Origin: Cupriavidus oxalaticus | Lineage (GTDB): Bacteria; Pseudomonadota; Gammaproteobacteria; Burkholderiales; Burkholderiaceae | Length of the DNA: 64,000 bases | Reading direction: 5' to 3' | NCBI RefSeq assembly: GCF_016894385.1 | Contig: NZ_CP069812.1 | Coordinates: forward strand, 3,821,447-3,885,446 | Shown: one piece after another, positions 27,647 to 36,700 of the stretch | Numbering within the stretch: the stretch's first letter is position 1 | Layout of the letters: each line of letters opens with the position of its first letter | Position numbers and translations under genes: made by a program | The notes under the pieces: model-generated | Told to the model about the DNA's origin: nothing | Database searches by the model: none | What the model saw: only the letters and a program-made list of their open reading frames with translations

Positions 27647-28705
27647 ATGAGTCCTGCCGCCAACCGCTGGCTGTCCGCGGTGCCCACGCTGGCACTCGGG
27701 CTGGCCGCCGCCCTGCTCTGCACCGTCCTGCATACCCCGCTGCCGTGGATGATCGGCCCGCTGCTGGCCGTTGCCTCGGCACGCATGTGGGGCGCCGACC
27801 TGCGCGCGCCGGCGCAGGCCCGCAATGCCGGGCAGTGGGTGATCGGCGCATCGCTCGGGCTGTATTTCACGCCGGACGTGGTGGCGCGGCTGGTGGAGTT
27901 CCTGCCGTACATCGTCGCCGGCTCGCTGTTCGCGCTGGCGATGGGCGCGGGCGGTGCGCTGATGCTGCGCCGGACCACGGGCGTCGCGTTCAAGACCGCG
28001 TACTTTTCCACAGCCATCGGCGGCGCTTCGGAGATGGCCAACCTGGCCGAGCGCAACGGCGCGCGCATCGACCAGGTCGCGGCGGCGCATTCGCTGCGGG
28101 TGCTGATGGTGGTGGTGACGGTGCCGGCGGTCTTCCAGTACGGCGGCATCCATGGGCTCGACACGTATATCCCCGGGCCGCGCGTGGTCAGCGCGCCGGG
28201 CCTGCTGGCGCTGGTGGCGATCACGCTGGGCGTGGCGCTGCTGGTCAGGCGCCTGAACATGCCCAACCCGTTCGTGATCGGCACCCTGCTGGCGGCGGCG
28301 GTGCTGACGGCGTCGGGCATCGAGCTGTCGGCGATCCCGACCTGGATGAGCCGCGCCGGCCAGTTGCTGATCGGGGTGTCGCTGGGCGTGCGCTTCTCGC
28401 GCGAGTTCCTGCACACCGCACCGCGCTTCCTGTCGGGCGTGGCGCTGTACACGGCGCTGGCGCTGGCGGTGTCGGCGCTGTTCGGCTGGGCGCTGGCGGC
28501 GTTGTCGGGCGCGCATCCGGCCACCATGATCCTGGCCACCACGCCCGGCGGCATTGCCGAGATGTGCATCACCGCCAAGGTGCTGGAACTGGGCGTGCCG
28601 CTGGTGACGGCCTTCCATGTGATCCGGATGGCCTTCGTGGTGCTTGCCACCGGCCCCCTGTATCATTGCCTGAAGCATCGCGTCGCGCCGGGGGAGACAG
28701 CTTAA
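27647..28705 (+). CDS. AbrB-type membrane protein (AbrB duplication family)
   Basis: A 352-residue inner-membrane protein with about ten hydrophobic segments in two similar halves, opening ALGLAAALLCTVLHTPLPWM. Motifs include GQWVIGASLGLYFTP and, later, ATTPGGIAEMCITAKVL, typical of the AbrB/putative ammonia monooxygenase family (PF05145). Such proteins are often labelled AbrB regulators by name only; this one is clearly a membrane protein and not DNA-binding. They often lie near tripartite transporter genes, as here. Function is unproven. No strong ribosome site is visible before the ATG. Confidence 0.8.
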   Translation: MSPAANRWLSAVPTLALGLAAALLCTVLHTPLPWMIGPLLAVASARMWGADLRAPAQARNAGQWVIGASLGLYFTPDVVARLVEFLPYIVAGSLFALAMGAGGALMLRRTTGVAFKTAYFSTAIGGASEMANLAERNGARIDQVAAAHSLRVLMVVVTVPAVFQYGGIHGLDTYIPGPRVVSAPGLLALVAITLGVALLVRRLNMPNPFVIGTLLAAAVLTASGIELSAIPTWMSRAGQLLIGVSLGVRFSREFLHTAPRFLSGVALYTALALAVSALFGWALAALSGAHPATMILATTPGGIAEMCITAKVLELGVPLVTAFHVIRMAFVVLATGPLYHCLKHRVAPGETA

Positions 28706-28778
28706 GGCCGGCCACGGGTCCGCCGCGGACCGGCCACGGGCGCGGCCATGGAACATGGATACAAGAACGAGGACCGCC

Positions 28779-29201
28779 ATGTCTGAAGCTTCACCGCAAC
28801 TTGCCCTTGCCGACATCGACGCCACGCTGGAGCGCGTGCTGGCACCCTGGGTGCGCCAGCTCGGCCTGCGCGCCGAAGCCGTCGATGCAAAAGGCGTAAC
28901 GCTGCGCCTGCCTTTCAACGAATCATTTCGCCACGCGGGTGGCGTGGTCTGCGGGCAAGTGCTGATGTCGGCGGCCGACACCGCCATGATCGTCGCCGTC
29001 GCGAGTGCGCTCGGCGGCTTCCGTCCGATGACCACGGTTTCGCTCACCACCAACTTCATGCGTCCCGTGATCGACGGCGACGTGGTGGTGCGCGCCAACG
29101 TGCTGCGCCTGGGCAAGACCGTGGTGTTCGGCGAGATCGAGCTGACCGGCACCGACGGCAAGCTGGCAGTGCAGGCCACCACCACCTACGCGCTGCTCTG
29201 A
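28779..29201 (+). CDS. PaaI-family hotdog thioesterase
   Basis: A 140-residue hotdog-fold protein. The long helix with the catalytic-acid region reads HAGGVVCGQVLMSAADTAM, and the second half has TTVSLTTNFMRPVIDGDVVV. These enzymes hydrolyse acyl- or aryl-CoA thioesters. ATG 28779 is preferred because ACGAGGA lies 5 bp before it; an ATG at 28755 is in frame. Its stop overlaps the start of the patatin-like gene by one base, which suggests coupled expression and a joint role in lipid or acyl turnover. Confidence 0.85.
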   Translation: MSEASPQLALADIDATLERVLAPWVRQLGLRAEAVDAKGVTLRLPFNESFRHAGGVVCGQVLMSAADTAMIVAVASALGGFRPMTTVSLTTNFMRPVIDGDVVVRANVLRLGKTVVFGEIELTGTDGKLAVQATTTYALL

Positions 29202-30121
29202 TGTTGGCCAGCGCCGGCGCTCATCCCGCCAGTCCCTTCGACCAGGTCGTCTTTGCCGGCGGCGGCAACCGCTGCTGGTGGCAGGCGGGCTGGTGGGACA
29301 CGGTCGCGCCCGAACTGCAGCTGCGCCCGCGCGTGATCGCGGCCATCTCGGCCGGCGCGGCCACCGCGTGCATGGTGTATGCGCATGACTCGCACCAGAC
29401 CATGGACTACTACCGCGAGGTGCTGTCCAATAACCGCCGCAATGCCTACTGGGGCAACCTGCTGCGCAGCGAGCGCGTGTTCCCCCACTACGGCATCTAC
29501 CGCACCGCGTTGCTGACGATCTTTGGCGACGGCCGCCTTTCATACCTGCAGCAGGCGCCCGAGATCCGCATCGGCGTGGCGCATATCCCGCGCTGGAGCG
29601 GCCCGCGGCTGGCGGTGGCGGCGGGGCTGCTGGCGTACAACATCGACAAGCATGTGCTCAAGACGCTGCACCCGCGGCTGGGGCGCAAGCTTGGCTTCCG
29701 GCCCGAGTTCGTGCGCGCGCAGGACTGCGCCTCGCCCGAGCAGCTGGCCGACCTGCTGCTGCAGTCGGCGTCGACGCCGCCGTTCACGCCGGTGCTGCGC
29801 CGCGCCGGCCGGCCGGTGCTCGACGGCGGCCTGGTGGATAACGTCCCGGTCGATGCGCTCGACACCGCGCCGGGCAATGTGCTGGTGCTGGTCACGCGGC
29901 TCTATCCGCGCCCGCGCCGCTTTGTGCAGGAACACGTGTTCGAGCAAGGCGGCCAGCGCCGCCTGTACTTGCAGCCATCGGAGCGCGTGCCGATCTCGAG
30001 CTGGGACTACACCCGGCCCGATGCCATGACGCACGCCTACGAACTCGGCCGCCGCGACGGGGAAACTTTCCTGCGCGAGTGGCCGTCGATCCTGAATACC
30101 GAACTGCGGCCGGCCGCCTAG
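29201..30121 (+). CDS. Patatin-like phospholipase
   Basis: A 306-residue patatin-fold hydrolase. The oxyanion glycines are in FAGGGNRCWW, the nucleophile serine is in AISAGAATA (an A replaces the first G of GxSxG), and the catalytic aspartate is in DGGLVDNVPV. It would release fatty acids from lipids with a Ser-Asp dyad. No signal peptide is evident, so it is probably cytosolic or peripheral. It is coupled to the upstream thioesterase by a TGATG junction and followed closely by a glutathione-reductase-like gene. Confidence 0.87.
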   Translation: MLASAGAHPASPFDQVVFAGGGNRCWWQAGWWDTVAPELQLRPRVIAAISAGAATACMVYAHDSHQTMDYYREVLSNNRRNAYWGNLLRSERVFPHYGIYRTALLTIFGDGRLSYLQQAPEIRIGVAHIPRWSGPRLAVAAGLLAYNIDKHVLKTLHPRLGRKLGFRPEFVRAQDCASPEQLADLLLQSASTPPFTPVLRRAGRPVLDGGLVDNVPVDALDTAPGNVLVLVTRLYPRPRRFVQEHVFEQGGQRRLYLQPSERVPISSWDYTRPDAMTHAYELGRRDGETFLREWPSILNTELRPAA

Positions 30122-30187
30122 CTTCGTGTTGTGGCACCGGCCCGATCGATTGTCGATGCGGCCCGCGGGCCGCGACAGGAGGCATGG

Positions 30188-31672
30188 ATGACCGAGCGCA
30201 AGACAACCCCCACCGCAACGCAGGGGACCAACGAACCGCGGCGTGCCCGCCAGGTCAGCGCGGCGCCGCCCGTCGAACGGGTGCCGCGCGCCCGCGCCAC
30301 GGGGGCCGGCAAGCGCCGCAACGGCAAGGCGCGCGACGCCGACCTGGTGGTGATCGGCGGCGGCTCCGGCGGCGTGGCCTGCGCGCGGCGCGCGGCGGCG
30401 CACGGTGCCCGCGTGATCCTGGTCGAGCGCGATGCCATCGGCGGCACCTGCGTCAACCGCGGCTGCGTACCCAAGAAGATGCTGTCCTACGGCGCCTCGT
30501 GGGCGGCGATCCTGTCGGGCTGCCTGTCGCACACCGGCGGCCACGAGGACTGGCGCGACGCGATCGTGCGCGTCAATGCCGAGGTGGCGCGGCTGAACGC
30601 CGGCTACACCCAGCGCCTGCATGAATCCGGCGTGGAAATCCTGCGTGGCGACGCGCGTGTCACCGCGCCCGATGAAGTCCGCGTCGGCGACGAGACCATC
30701 CATGCGCGCCGCATCCTGATCGCCACCGGTGCGCGCCCGCGCCCGCTGGACGTGCCCGGCGGCGAACTGGCGGCCAGCTCCGACGACGTCTTCACCTGGC
30801 AGACCGTGCCCGCCTCGGTCGCGGTGATCGGCGGCGGCTATATCGGCGTGGAGCAGGCATCGATCCTGTCGCGCTATGGCGTCAAGGTCGACCTGATCGT
30901 CGCCGGCGACCGGCTGCTGCGGCATTTCGACCATGAGATCGGCGCGGCGCTGGCCGAGGCGCTGACGGCACGCGGCGTACGCCTGCATCTGAACGCCGAA
31001 GTCCACCTGCTCAGCCAGGCCAATGGCGCCGTGGAGGTCTGCTACCGCCCCACCGACCGCCCCGGCCAGACCGAGGCCGTGCGCGCGCAGGCCGCGCTGG
31101 CGGCGATCGGGCGCATCTCCAACGTGCAGGGGCTGGGGCTGGAAGAACTCGGCGTGGCGTTTGGCGACAAGGGCGGCATCCATGTCGACAAGCAGTACCG
31201 CAGCAGCGTGCGCAAGATCTACGCGGTCGGCGATGCCACCGACGGCCTGCAGCTGACGCCGGTGGCGACCGCTCAGGGCCGCTGGCTGGCCGACCGGCTG
31301 TATGGCCGGCGCGGCGAGCGTGCCGATTTCGATTTCGTGCCCACCGCGGTGTTCAGCGAACCGGCCATCGGCGCGGTCGGCATGACCGAGGCGCAGGCGA
31401 TCGCCGATGCCGGCAAGCCCGAGCGCATCCGCACGGTGGTCAAGCGTTTCGTCTCGCTGGAAAACCGCTTCGGCGGCACGCCGTACCAGAGCGTGTTCAA
31501 GCTGGTGCTGAACGCGCGCAGCGGCCGCGTGCTGGGGGTGCACCTGATGGACAACGCCGCGCCGGAGATCGTGCAGGCGCTGGCGGTGGCGTTGCGCCTG
31601 GGCGTGCGTGAATCGCACCTGCAGACCACGGTGCAGCTGCATCCGACGGTGGCGGAGGAGCTGTTCGGCTAA
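30188..31672 (+). CDS. gor: Glutathione-disulfide reductase-like flavoprotein
   Basis: A 494-residue FAD/NADPH disulfide reductase. The FAD loop is VVIGGGSGGVACARRAA, the redox-active disulfide is in GGTCVNRGCVPKK, the NADPH loop is VAVIGGGYIGVEQA, and the C-terminus ends HPTVAEELFG with the partner histidine. These features fit glutathione reductase better than lipoamide or mercuric reductase. The first 55 or so residues are an unusual basic, low-complexity extension before [16 protein letters not shown] sits just before the ATG. It converges on tctE with family A repeats between. Confidence 0.88.
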   Translation: MTERKTTPTATQGTNEPRRARQVSAAPPVERVPRARATGAGKRRNGKARDADLVVIGGGSGGVACARRAAAHGARVILVERDAIGGTCVNRGCVPKKMLSYGASWAAILSGCLSHTGGHEDWRDAIVRVNAEVARLNAGYTQRLHESGVEILRGDARVTAPDEVRVGDETIHARRILIATGARPRPLDVPGGELAASSDDVFTWQTVPASVAVIGGGYIGVEQASILSRYGVKVDLIVAGDRLLRHFDHEIGAALAEALTARGVRLHLNAEVHLLSQANGAVEVCYRPTDRPGQTEAVRAQAALAAIGRISNVQGLGLEELGVAFGDKGGIHVDKQYRSSVRKIYAVGDATDGLQLTPVATAQGRWLADRLYGRRGERADFDFVPTAVFSEPAIGAVGMTEAQAIADAGKPERIRTVVKRFVSLENRFGGTPYQSVFKLVLNARSGRVLGVHLMDNAAPEIVQALAVALRLGVRESHLQTTVQLHPTVAEELFG

Positions 31673-31686
31673 CTGATTGCCGCCGG

Positions 31687-31812
31687 TTTGCTCCCCTTCC
31701 GCTTGCGGGAGAGGGGCCGGGGGAGAGGGCAGGCACTGGCATACCGACGCGCCTCACTTCGTCGACATTCCGGCCCTCTCCCCAACCCTCTCCCGCAAGC
31801 GGGAGAGGGAGA
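31687..31812. repeat. Two inverted REP-like palindromes (family A)
   Basis: Copies at 31687-31730 (core CTTCCGCTTGCGGGAGAGG) and 31770-31812 (core CCTCTCCCGCAAGCGGGAGA) face each other between the convergent gor and tctE genes, the same placement as between the response regulator and pckG. Confidence 0.75.
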
Positions 31813-31844
31813 CCACAGCCGGTTGCAATGTGTTCCTGGCCGAG

Positions 31845-33326
31845 TTAATCGCCGACCGGCAGCTTCAGCACCGCGCGCACGCCAACGCCCTGCGCGCCGT
31901 CGCCAAGCTCCACGGTCCCGCCGAAGCGCGACGCCATCTCGCGCGAGATCGCCAGCCCGAGCCCGGAGCCGGGCTCGGCATTGCCCACGCGGCGGTAGAA
32001 GCGCGCAAAGACCTTCTCGCGCTCCCCGGCCGGGATGCCCGGCCCGTCGTCTTCCACGATCAGGCAAGCCGTTTCGTCGTCGCGCGTTGCCGACAAGGTG
32101 ATCCGGCTGCCGCGCGGCGAGTACTGGATCGCGTTGTGCACCAGGTTGGCCAGCGCCTCGCGCAGCAGCGCCGGATCGGCGCGCACCGGCAGCTTCAGCC
32201 CCGGCACCGGCTCCCAGCCGAAGTCCTGCTGCTTGCCGCGCGCCAGCGGCAGGTAGTCGAGCGCCACCTGCTCGGCCACGGCGACGGCGTCGATGATGTC
32301 GATGGCGTCCGCTTCCTGCGCGTTCTCGCCATGGTGCTGGCGTACCCGCGCCAGCGCCAGCAACTGGTTGGTCAGGCGCGCGGCCTGCTCCAGCTGCGTG
32401 ACGATGCCGCCCACCGCCTCGCCCGCGGCGCGGCGCGCGGCTTCCGGATCGGGATCGCGCAGCTGGCGCTGGGCGTATTCGGCCTGCGTCTTCAGGATCG
32501 CCAGCGGCGTGCGCAGCTGGTGCGCGGCATCGGCGATGAACTGCGCCTGCGACTGCGCCATCGCCGCAGAGCGCGATACGTGCAGGTTGACCGCGTCGAC
32601 CAGCGGCCGCACCTCGGACGGCACGCGCTCGAAGGCCAGCGGCGCGAGGTCGTCGGGCGAGCGCGCCTCGACGTCGTCGCGCACGCGCCTGAGCGGGCGC
32701 AGCACGTAAGTGACGCCGCCCACCAGGATCGCCGCGCTCAGCAGGATCAGCAGCAGGTCGCGCGCCAGCGCGCTGCGCCATACCGTGGCGATCAGCGCGC
32801 TGCGCGGCTCGGCAGTCTCGGCGACCTGGATGATCACGCGCATGCGCGCATCGGGCCGGTACACGGGGCGCGCCATCACGCCGATGCGCACCGCCTCGCC
32901 CAGGTACTGGGTATCGTAGAAACGCGGCGTGTTGTTGACGAGGTCGCCGGCGGGCAGCGGCAGGTCGTCATAGCCGGTAATGGTTTCCACCTTGCCGGCC
33001 CGCTCCAGCGACACGCGGTAGTACACATGGGTCTGCGCCGCGCTCTCGAACATTTCCATGGCGGCGTCGGGCAGCGTGAGCTGGATGCTCTCGCCGGCCA
33101 TGCCGATGGCGTTGTCGATGGTGCGGATCGAGCCGTACAGCGAGCGGTCGTAGGCCCGGTTGGCGGCGTCGCGCAGCGTGCCGTAGCTGAGCCAGGTGTC
33201 GATCGCCATCATCGCCGCCAGCGCCGGCACCAGCAGCAACAGCAGCTGGCGGCGCAGGCTGCCGCGCCGCCACAGCAGCACCGGATGGCGCGGCCCCAGG
33301 CGCATGGTCGCTGCCTTCCAGCGCAT
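31845..33326 (-). CDS. tctE: TctE-type sensor histidine kinase
   Basis: A 493-residue membrane kinase. It has an N-terminal helix (about 30-45), a periplasmic 2CSK_N-type domain, a second helix (about 195-215, LLLILLSAAILVGGVTYVL), a HAMP-like linker, the HisKA box FIADAAHQLRTPLAILK and HATPase motifs (NAIQYSPRGS, EDDGPGIP, GSGLGLAI). TctE with TctD controls tricarboxylate uptake in enterics and relatives. The start lies one base after the tctD stop (TGA, then C, then ATG). It likely governs tctCBA 4.4 kb away and perhaps the divergent binding protein. Confidence 0.9.
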   Translation of the reverse strand: MRWKAATMRLGPRHPVLLWRRGSLRRQLLLLLVPALAAMMAIDTWLSYGTLRDAANRAYDRSLYGSIRTIDNAIGMAGESIQLTLPDAAMEMFESAAQTHVYYRVSLERAGKVETITGYDDLPLPAGDLVNNTPRFYDTQYLGEAVRIGVMARPVYRPDARMRVIIQVAETAEPRSALIATVWRSALARDLLLILLSAAILVGGVTYVLRPLRRVRDDVEARSPDDLAPLAFERVPSEVRPLVDAVNLHVSRSAAMAQSQAQFIADAAHQLRTPLAILKTQAEYAQRQLRDPDPEAARRAAGEAVGGIVTQLEQAARLTNQLLALARVRQHHGENAQEADAIDIIDAVAVAEQVALDYLPLARGKQQDFGWEPVPGLKLPVRADPALLREALANLVHNAIQYSPRGSRITLSATRDDETACLIVEDDGPGIPAGEREKVFARFYRRVGNAEPGSGLGLAISREMASRFGGTVELGDGAQGVGVRAVLKLPVGD

Positions 33327-33327
33327 G

Positions 33328-34002
33328 TCAGCGCCCGGCCTCGGGCTCGAGCAGGTAGCCGAAGCCGCGCAGCGTGACGATGGTGACCCCATGCCCGGCC
33401 AGCTTCTTGCGCAGCCGGTAGACCAGCACTTCGATCGCGTCGGGCGAGACGTCGGCGTCGAGCGAGAACACCTTGTCGAGCAGCTGCGCCTTGGTCAGCG
33501 GCTGGCCGCTGCGTGCCAGCAGCGCGCCCAGCAGCGTCGATTCGCGCGGCGTCAGCGCCAGCGGCTGGCCATCGAGCGTAAAGCTGCGGGTCTCGCCGTC
33601 GAACACCAGCGTGCCGCACTGCAGGCGCGGGTGCGCGCGGCCGCGGCTGCGCCGGATCAGCGCCAGCAGGCGCGCCTCCAGCTCGGCGATGGCGAAGGGC
33701 TTGGGCAGGTAGTCGTCGGCGCCGAGGTTCAGGCCGCGCACGCGTTCGTCGAGCGTGTCCTGCGCGGTCAGGATCAGCACCGGGGTGCGGTCGTCGCGCC
33801 CGCGCATCGACTTGAGCACGGCCAGCCCGTCCTTGCCGGGCAGGCGCAGGTCGAGCACGACCGCGTCGTATTCTTCCGCCTGCAGCCGTGCCTCGGCCTG
33901 CAGGCCGTCGGCGACATGCTCGATCACGAAGCCGCCCTGCTCGAGTGCGCGGGCGACCCAGCGTGCCAGTTCTACCTCATCCTCCACCAGCAGGATGCGC
34001 AT
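33328..34002 (-). CDS. tctD: TctD-type OmpR-family response regulator
   Basis: A 224-residue regulator with a receiver domain (MRILLVEDEVELARWV, phospho-acceptor D51 in VVLDLRLPGKDG) and a C-terminal winged helix (about 125-220, LTPRESTLLGALL, VEVLVYRLRKKL-like). It is first gene of the tctDE pair. The 11-bp tandem repeat before tctC is the obvious candidate target. It is divergent from a solute-binding protein gene. Confidence 0.92.
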   Translation of the reverse strand: MRILLVEDEVELARWVARALEQGGFVIEHVADGLQAEARLQAEEYDAVVLDLRLPGKDGLAVLKSMRGRDDRTPVLILTAQDTLDERVRGLNLGADDYLPKPFAIAELEARLLALIRRSRGRAHPRLQCGTLVFDGETRSFTLDGQPLALTPRESTLLGALLARSGQPLTKAQLLDKVFSLDADVSPDAIEVLVYRLRKKLAGHGVTIVTLRGFGYLLEPEAGR

Positions 34003-34071
34003 GCCGGTTCTCCTTCTCTGCCGGTTTATTGTGGCGCGGCCGGGGCGTCATCGCCACGGTCCGTGGGCGCC

Positions 34072-34077
34072 TATAAT
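34072..34077 (+). promoter_or_regulatory. Candidate -10 element of the solute-binding protein gene
   Basis: TATAAT is a perfect -10 hexamer, 44 bp before the ATG used for the solute-binding protein. No good -35 is seen at 17 bp, so an activator such as TctD may be needed. A degenerate fragment of the family B repeat follows at about 34100-34124. Confidence 0.4.
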
Positions 34078-34120
34078 AACCCCGCTATTCCGACATGCCG
34101 TCGTTCCTGCCTGCACGGGA

Positions 34121-35377
34121 ATGACAGCACGGTATCCCCGTCGTCCGACCTGCCTTTCACACCTCCCTGTGCTGCCCTTGCCGCCCCCCGCCGCCGAGTC
34201 GTCCCGTGCCGACGTTGCGCCCGCATCGCCGCAGCGCCGCCGGCTGGTCGGCGCCTCGCTGCTGGCCGGGACTTCGCTGTCGTTGCCGTTGTCGCCGCCG
34301 CTGCACGCCCAGTCCATGCTGCCGGCGCCGCCGCCTGGCTACCCCTCCGGATATGACGCCACCATCGCCCGCGCGCTGCGCGAAGGTGAGGTGGTGATCT
34401 ACGCCTCGACCGACCTGGAAGTGGCGCAGCCGCTGATCACGGCGTTCGAGACGCGCTATCCCGGCATCCGGGTGCGATACGAGGACCTGAACACCGTCGA
34501 CCTGAACCAGCGCTTCCTGGCGGAAACCGCCGCGCTCGGCAGCGGCCGCCCGGCGCCGGGCGCGCGCTATGCCGACGTGCTGTGGAGCACCGCCATGGAC
34601 CTGCAGATCAAGCTGGTCAACGACGGCAACGCCCAGCGCTACGCCTCGCCCGAGCGCGCCGGCCTGCCCGGGTGGGCGGTGTGGCGCGACGAGGCCTGGG
34701 GCACCACCTTCGAGCCCGCGGTGATCGTCTACAACCGCCACCACTTCGCCGGCATGCGCGCGCCGCGCAGCCGCACCGGGCTGGCGCGGCTGCTGCAGGA
34801 GAACGCGCCGCGCTGGCGCGGCAAGGTGGTGACGTATGACGTGGAGCGCTCCGGCGTGGGCTACCTGCTGGCGCAGCAGGACGCGCGCATGGGCGGCGAA
34901 TTCTGGTACCTGGCGCAGGCGCTGGGGCGCGCCGGGGTGCAGTTGTCGTCGTCCACCGCCGAGATGGTCGGGCGCATCGCCAGCGGCGAGCTGGTGATGG
35001 GGTACAACCTGCTGGGTTCCTATGCGCTGTCGCTGATGGAGCGCGGCGCCGCGATCGACGTGATCGCGCCGCGCGACTACACGCTGGTGATGTCGCGGGT
35101 GGCCTTTATCGCGCGGCGCGCGCCGCGGCCCAATGCGGCGCGGTTGTGGCTGGATTTCCTGCTGTCGCGCGAGGGGCAGGCGCTGCTGGCCAGGTCGACC
35201 ACGCAGCTCTACACCGTTCGCACCGATACCGACAGCGTGCATACCGCCGCGGCGCTGTCGGAGCGCCTGGGCTACGCGCTCAAGCCGATCAGCGTGGGGC
35301 CGGGCCTGCTGGCCGCGCAGGACACGCTGCGCAAGCGCGCCTTCCTGGCGCGCTGGCACGAAGCGGTACGCGGTTAG
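34121..35377 (+). CDS. Extracellular solute-binding protein (iron/phosphoglycerate type), possible sensory partner of TctE
   Basis: A periplasmic binding protein of the ABC type-2 fold (418 residues from this ATG). The export signal is RRRLVGASLLAG, Tat-like with a hydrophobic run ending PPLHAQS. The mature part starts around GYDATIARALREGEVVIYAS, and motifs such as ADVLWSTAMD and a LLSREGQALLA end match the AfuA/PgtC-like group. No permease or ATPase is adjacent. It is divergent from tctDE, and lone binding proteins beside two-component genes often act as ligand sensors. The start is uncertain: this ATG overlaps a repeat fragment, and an in-frame GTG at 34169 is an alternative. Confidence 0.8.
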   Translation: MTARYPRRPTCLSHLPVLPLPPPAAESSRADVAPASPQRRRLVGASLLAGTSLSLPLSPPLHAQSMLPAPPPGYPSGYDATIARALREGEVVIYASTDLEVAQPLITAFETRYPGIRVRYEDLNTVDLNQRFLAETAALGSGRPAPGARYADVLWSTAMDLQIKLVNDGNAQRYASPERAGLPGWAVWRDEAWGTTFEPAVIVYNRHHFAGMRAPRSRTGLARLLQENAPRWRGKVVTYDVERSGVGYLLAQQDARMGGEFWYLAQALGRAGVQLSSSTAEMVGRIASGELVMGYNLLGSYALSLMERGAAIDVIAPRDYTLVMSRVAFIARRAPRPNAARLWLDFLLSREGQALLARSTTQLYTVRTDTDSVHTAAALSERLGYALKPISVGPGLLAAQDTLRKRAFLARWHEAVRG

Positions 35378-35395
35378 CCGCGCATCGGGGGTAAA

Positions 35396-36136
35396 TCAGG
35401 GCACCAGGTCGCTGGTGTCCAGGCCCGCGACCTCCTTCTGGCAGGCCTGCTCGCACAGCGTCGACAGTTCGTCGTCGAGCTGCGCCATCGGGCGCGGCAC
35501 GTAGCCGAGCCGCAGCGCGGGAGACAGTTTCAGGGTGTCGATGAAGGCGTCCGCCATGCGCTCGGCATTGGCGTCGAGGTCGAAGTCCTCGGGCGAGAAC
35601 AGCCAGTGCGCCAGCACGCCGCCGATGCAGGCGTGGAAGGCGTTGACGGCCAGGTCCAGGTCCAGGTCGTCAGGCAGCTGGCCGCGCTCGCGCGCCAGGC
35701 GCAGGTGCTCGCGGATCTTGACCAGGCCTTCCTTGTGCGACTGGCGCTGGCGTTCGAAGATGGCGCCGTTGTCCTGCACCATCTCGCACTTGTGGAAGAT
35801 GATCTCGAAGACGCGGCGCAGGCGCGGGTTCACCACGGTCTGGCGCATGACGTAGGCGCAGATGTCGCGCACGCCGCCAAGCGGGTCTTCCTGGCGCGCG
35901 ATCCGCTCCGGATCGCACAGCGCTTCCACCGGCAGGTGCACGCGGTCGCACATGGCGGCGAACACGTCGCTCTTGTTCTTGAAGTGCCAGTAGATCGCGC
36001 CGCGGGTGACCCCTGCCGCCTGGGCGATGTCGGCCAGCGACGGCCGCGCCACGCCGCGGGCGTGGAACACGGTTTCCGCCGCGTCGAGAATCCGGTGGCG
36101 CGTTTCGAGCGCCTCTTCCTTGGTGCGTCTGACCAT
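35396..36136 (-). CDS. TetR-family repressor, AcrR/TtgR-like
   Basis: A 246-residue repressor. The N-terminal helix-turn-helix reads SLADIAQAAGVTRGAIYWHFKNKSD in two overlapping family motifs (about 32-56). The C-terminal ligand domain has the AcrR/TtgR pattern KCEMVQDNGAIFERQ. It is about 30 residues longer at the C-terminus than typical TtgR. Start MVRRTKEEALETR is the family start. It is divergent from an AcrAB-OprM-type operon with an AcrR-like operator between, so it should repress that operon until drug binds. Confidence 0.92.
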   Translation of the reverse strand: MVRRTKEEALETRHRILDAAETVFHARGVARPSLADIAQAAGVTRGAIYWHFKNKSDVFAAMCDRVHLPVEALCDPERIARQEDPLGGVRDICAYVMRQTVVNPRLRRVFEIIFHKCEMVQDNGAIFERQRQSHKEGLVKIREHLRLARERGQLPDDLDLDLAVNAFHACIGGVLAHWLFSPEDFDLDANAERMADAFIDTLKLSPALRLGYVPRPMAQLDDELSTLCEQACQKEVAGLDTSDLVP

Positions 36137-36700
36137 TTCTGTCTCATATGCCGGTGGCCGTGGATCACGGTCCGGCTTGTTGAATCTCCCCGGTGCCGCG
36201 CAAGACGCGCGGCGGGTCGTTGTCGTCACATGGCGATGTTGTCGCAAGCCCTGGGTCCGACAGGACGGCGCGCATCCTAACCCGAGCCGGCGGTTTGCGT
36301 CCTATATCCGGATCAGGTTTGCCGGCCTTTCGACGGGATCCGATGGTTCTCACCAAATCCGCCCGACGCGATGTGCGTTCGAAAGCCCCTGCTGATGAAT
36401 CGACTTAACATACATGCTTGAATGTATATATAATACGCGCTCGCCCGGCTTTCGGCCAGCCGCCCCCTGTGACATAGCCAGCACCTTGGGCGACTCCTTG
36501 CGCAGGCCAGCCGGACAACAATCCAGTCGTCATATAAATGCCACCGTTCGTCGCATTGGTCACCGCGTCGACGCGATTTGTGGCTAGCATCACGCTTTTA
36601 TCCGCCGCAGATATTGCGGCGGGCCGCATCGTTTCCGCTTTCCTGAGTTGGCAGGCCGGGGCGACGCGGCAGATCTCAAATTGCCATCATGGGGTTATCG
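36137..36700. promoter_or_regulatory. Divergent acrR-acrA control region
   Basis: 564 bp with no convincing gene. It holds the AcrR-like palindrome and an A/T-rich stretch (36405-36435, ending TATATATAATACG) suited to promoters. A frame at 36538-36867 overlaps acrA in another phase and looks non-coding. Confidence 0.6.
36408..36429. promoter_or_regulatory. AcrR-like operator
   Basis: ACATACAT (36408-36415), six bases, then ATGTATAT (36422-36429) form an imperfect palindrome closely like the E. coli AcrR site (ACATACATT ... AATGTATGT). It overlaps TATATAAT, a -10-like sequence. Binding by the adjacent TetR-family repressor is the natural reading. Confidence 0.75.

Noticed and set aside
27647..28705. 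AbrB as a DNA-binding transcription regulator
   Set aside because: The protein is a polytopic membrane protein; the name comes from an unrelated family label.
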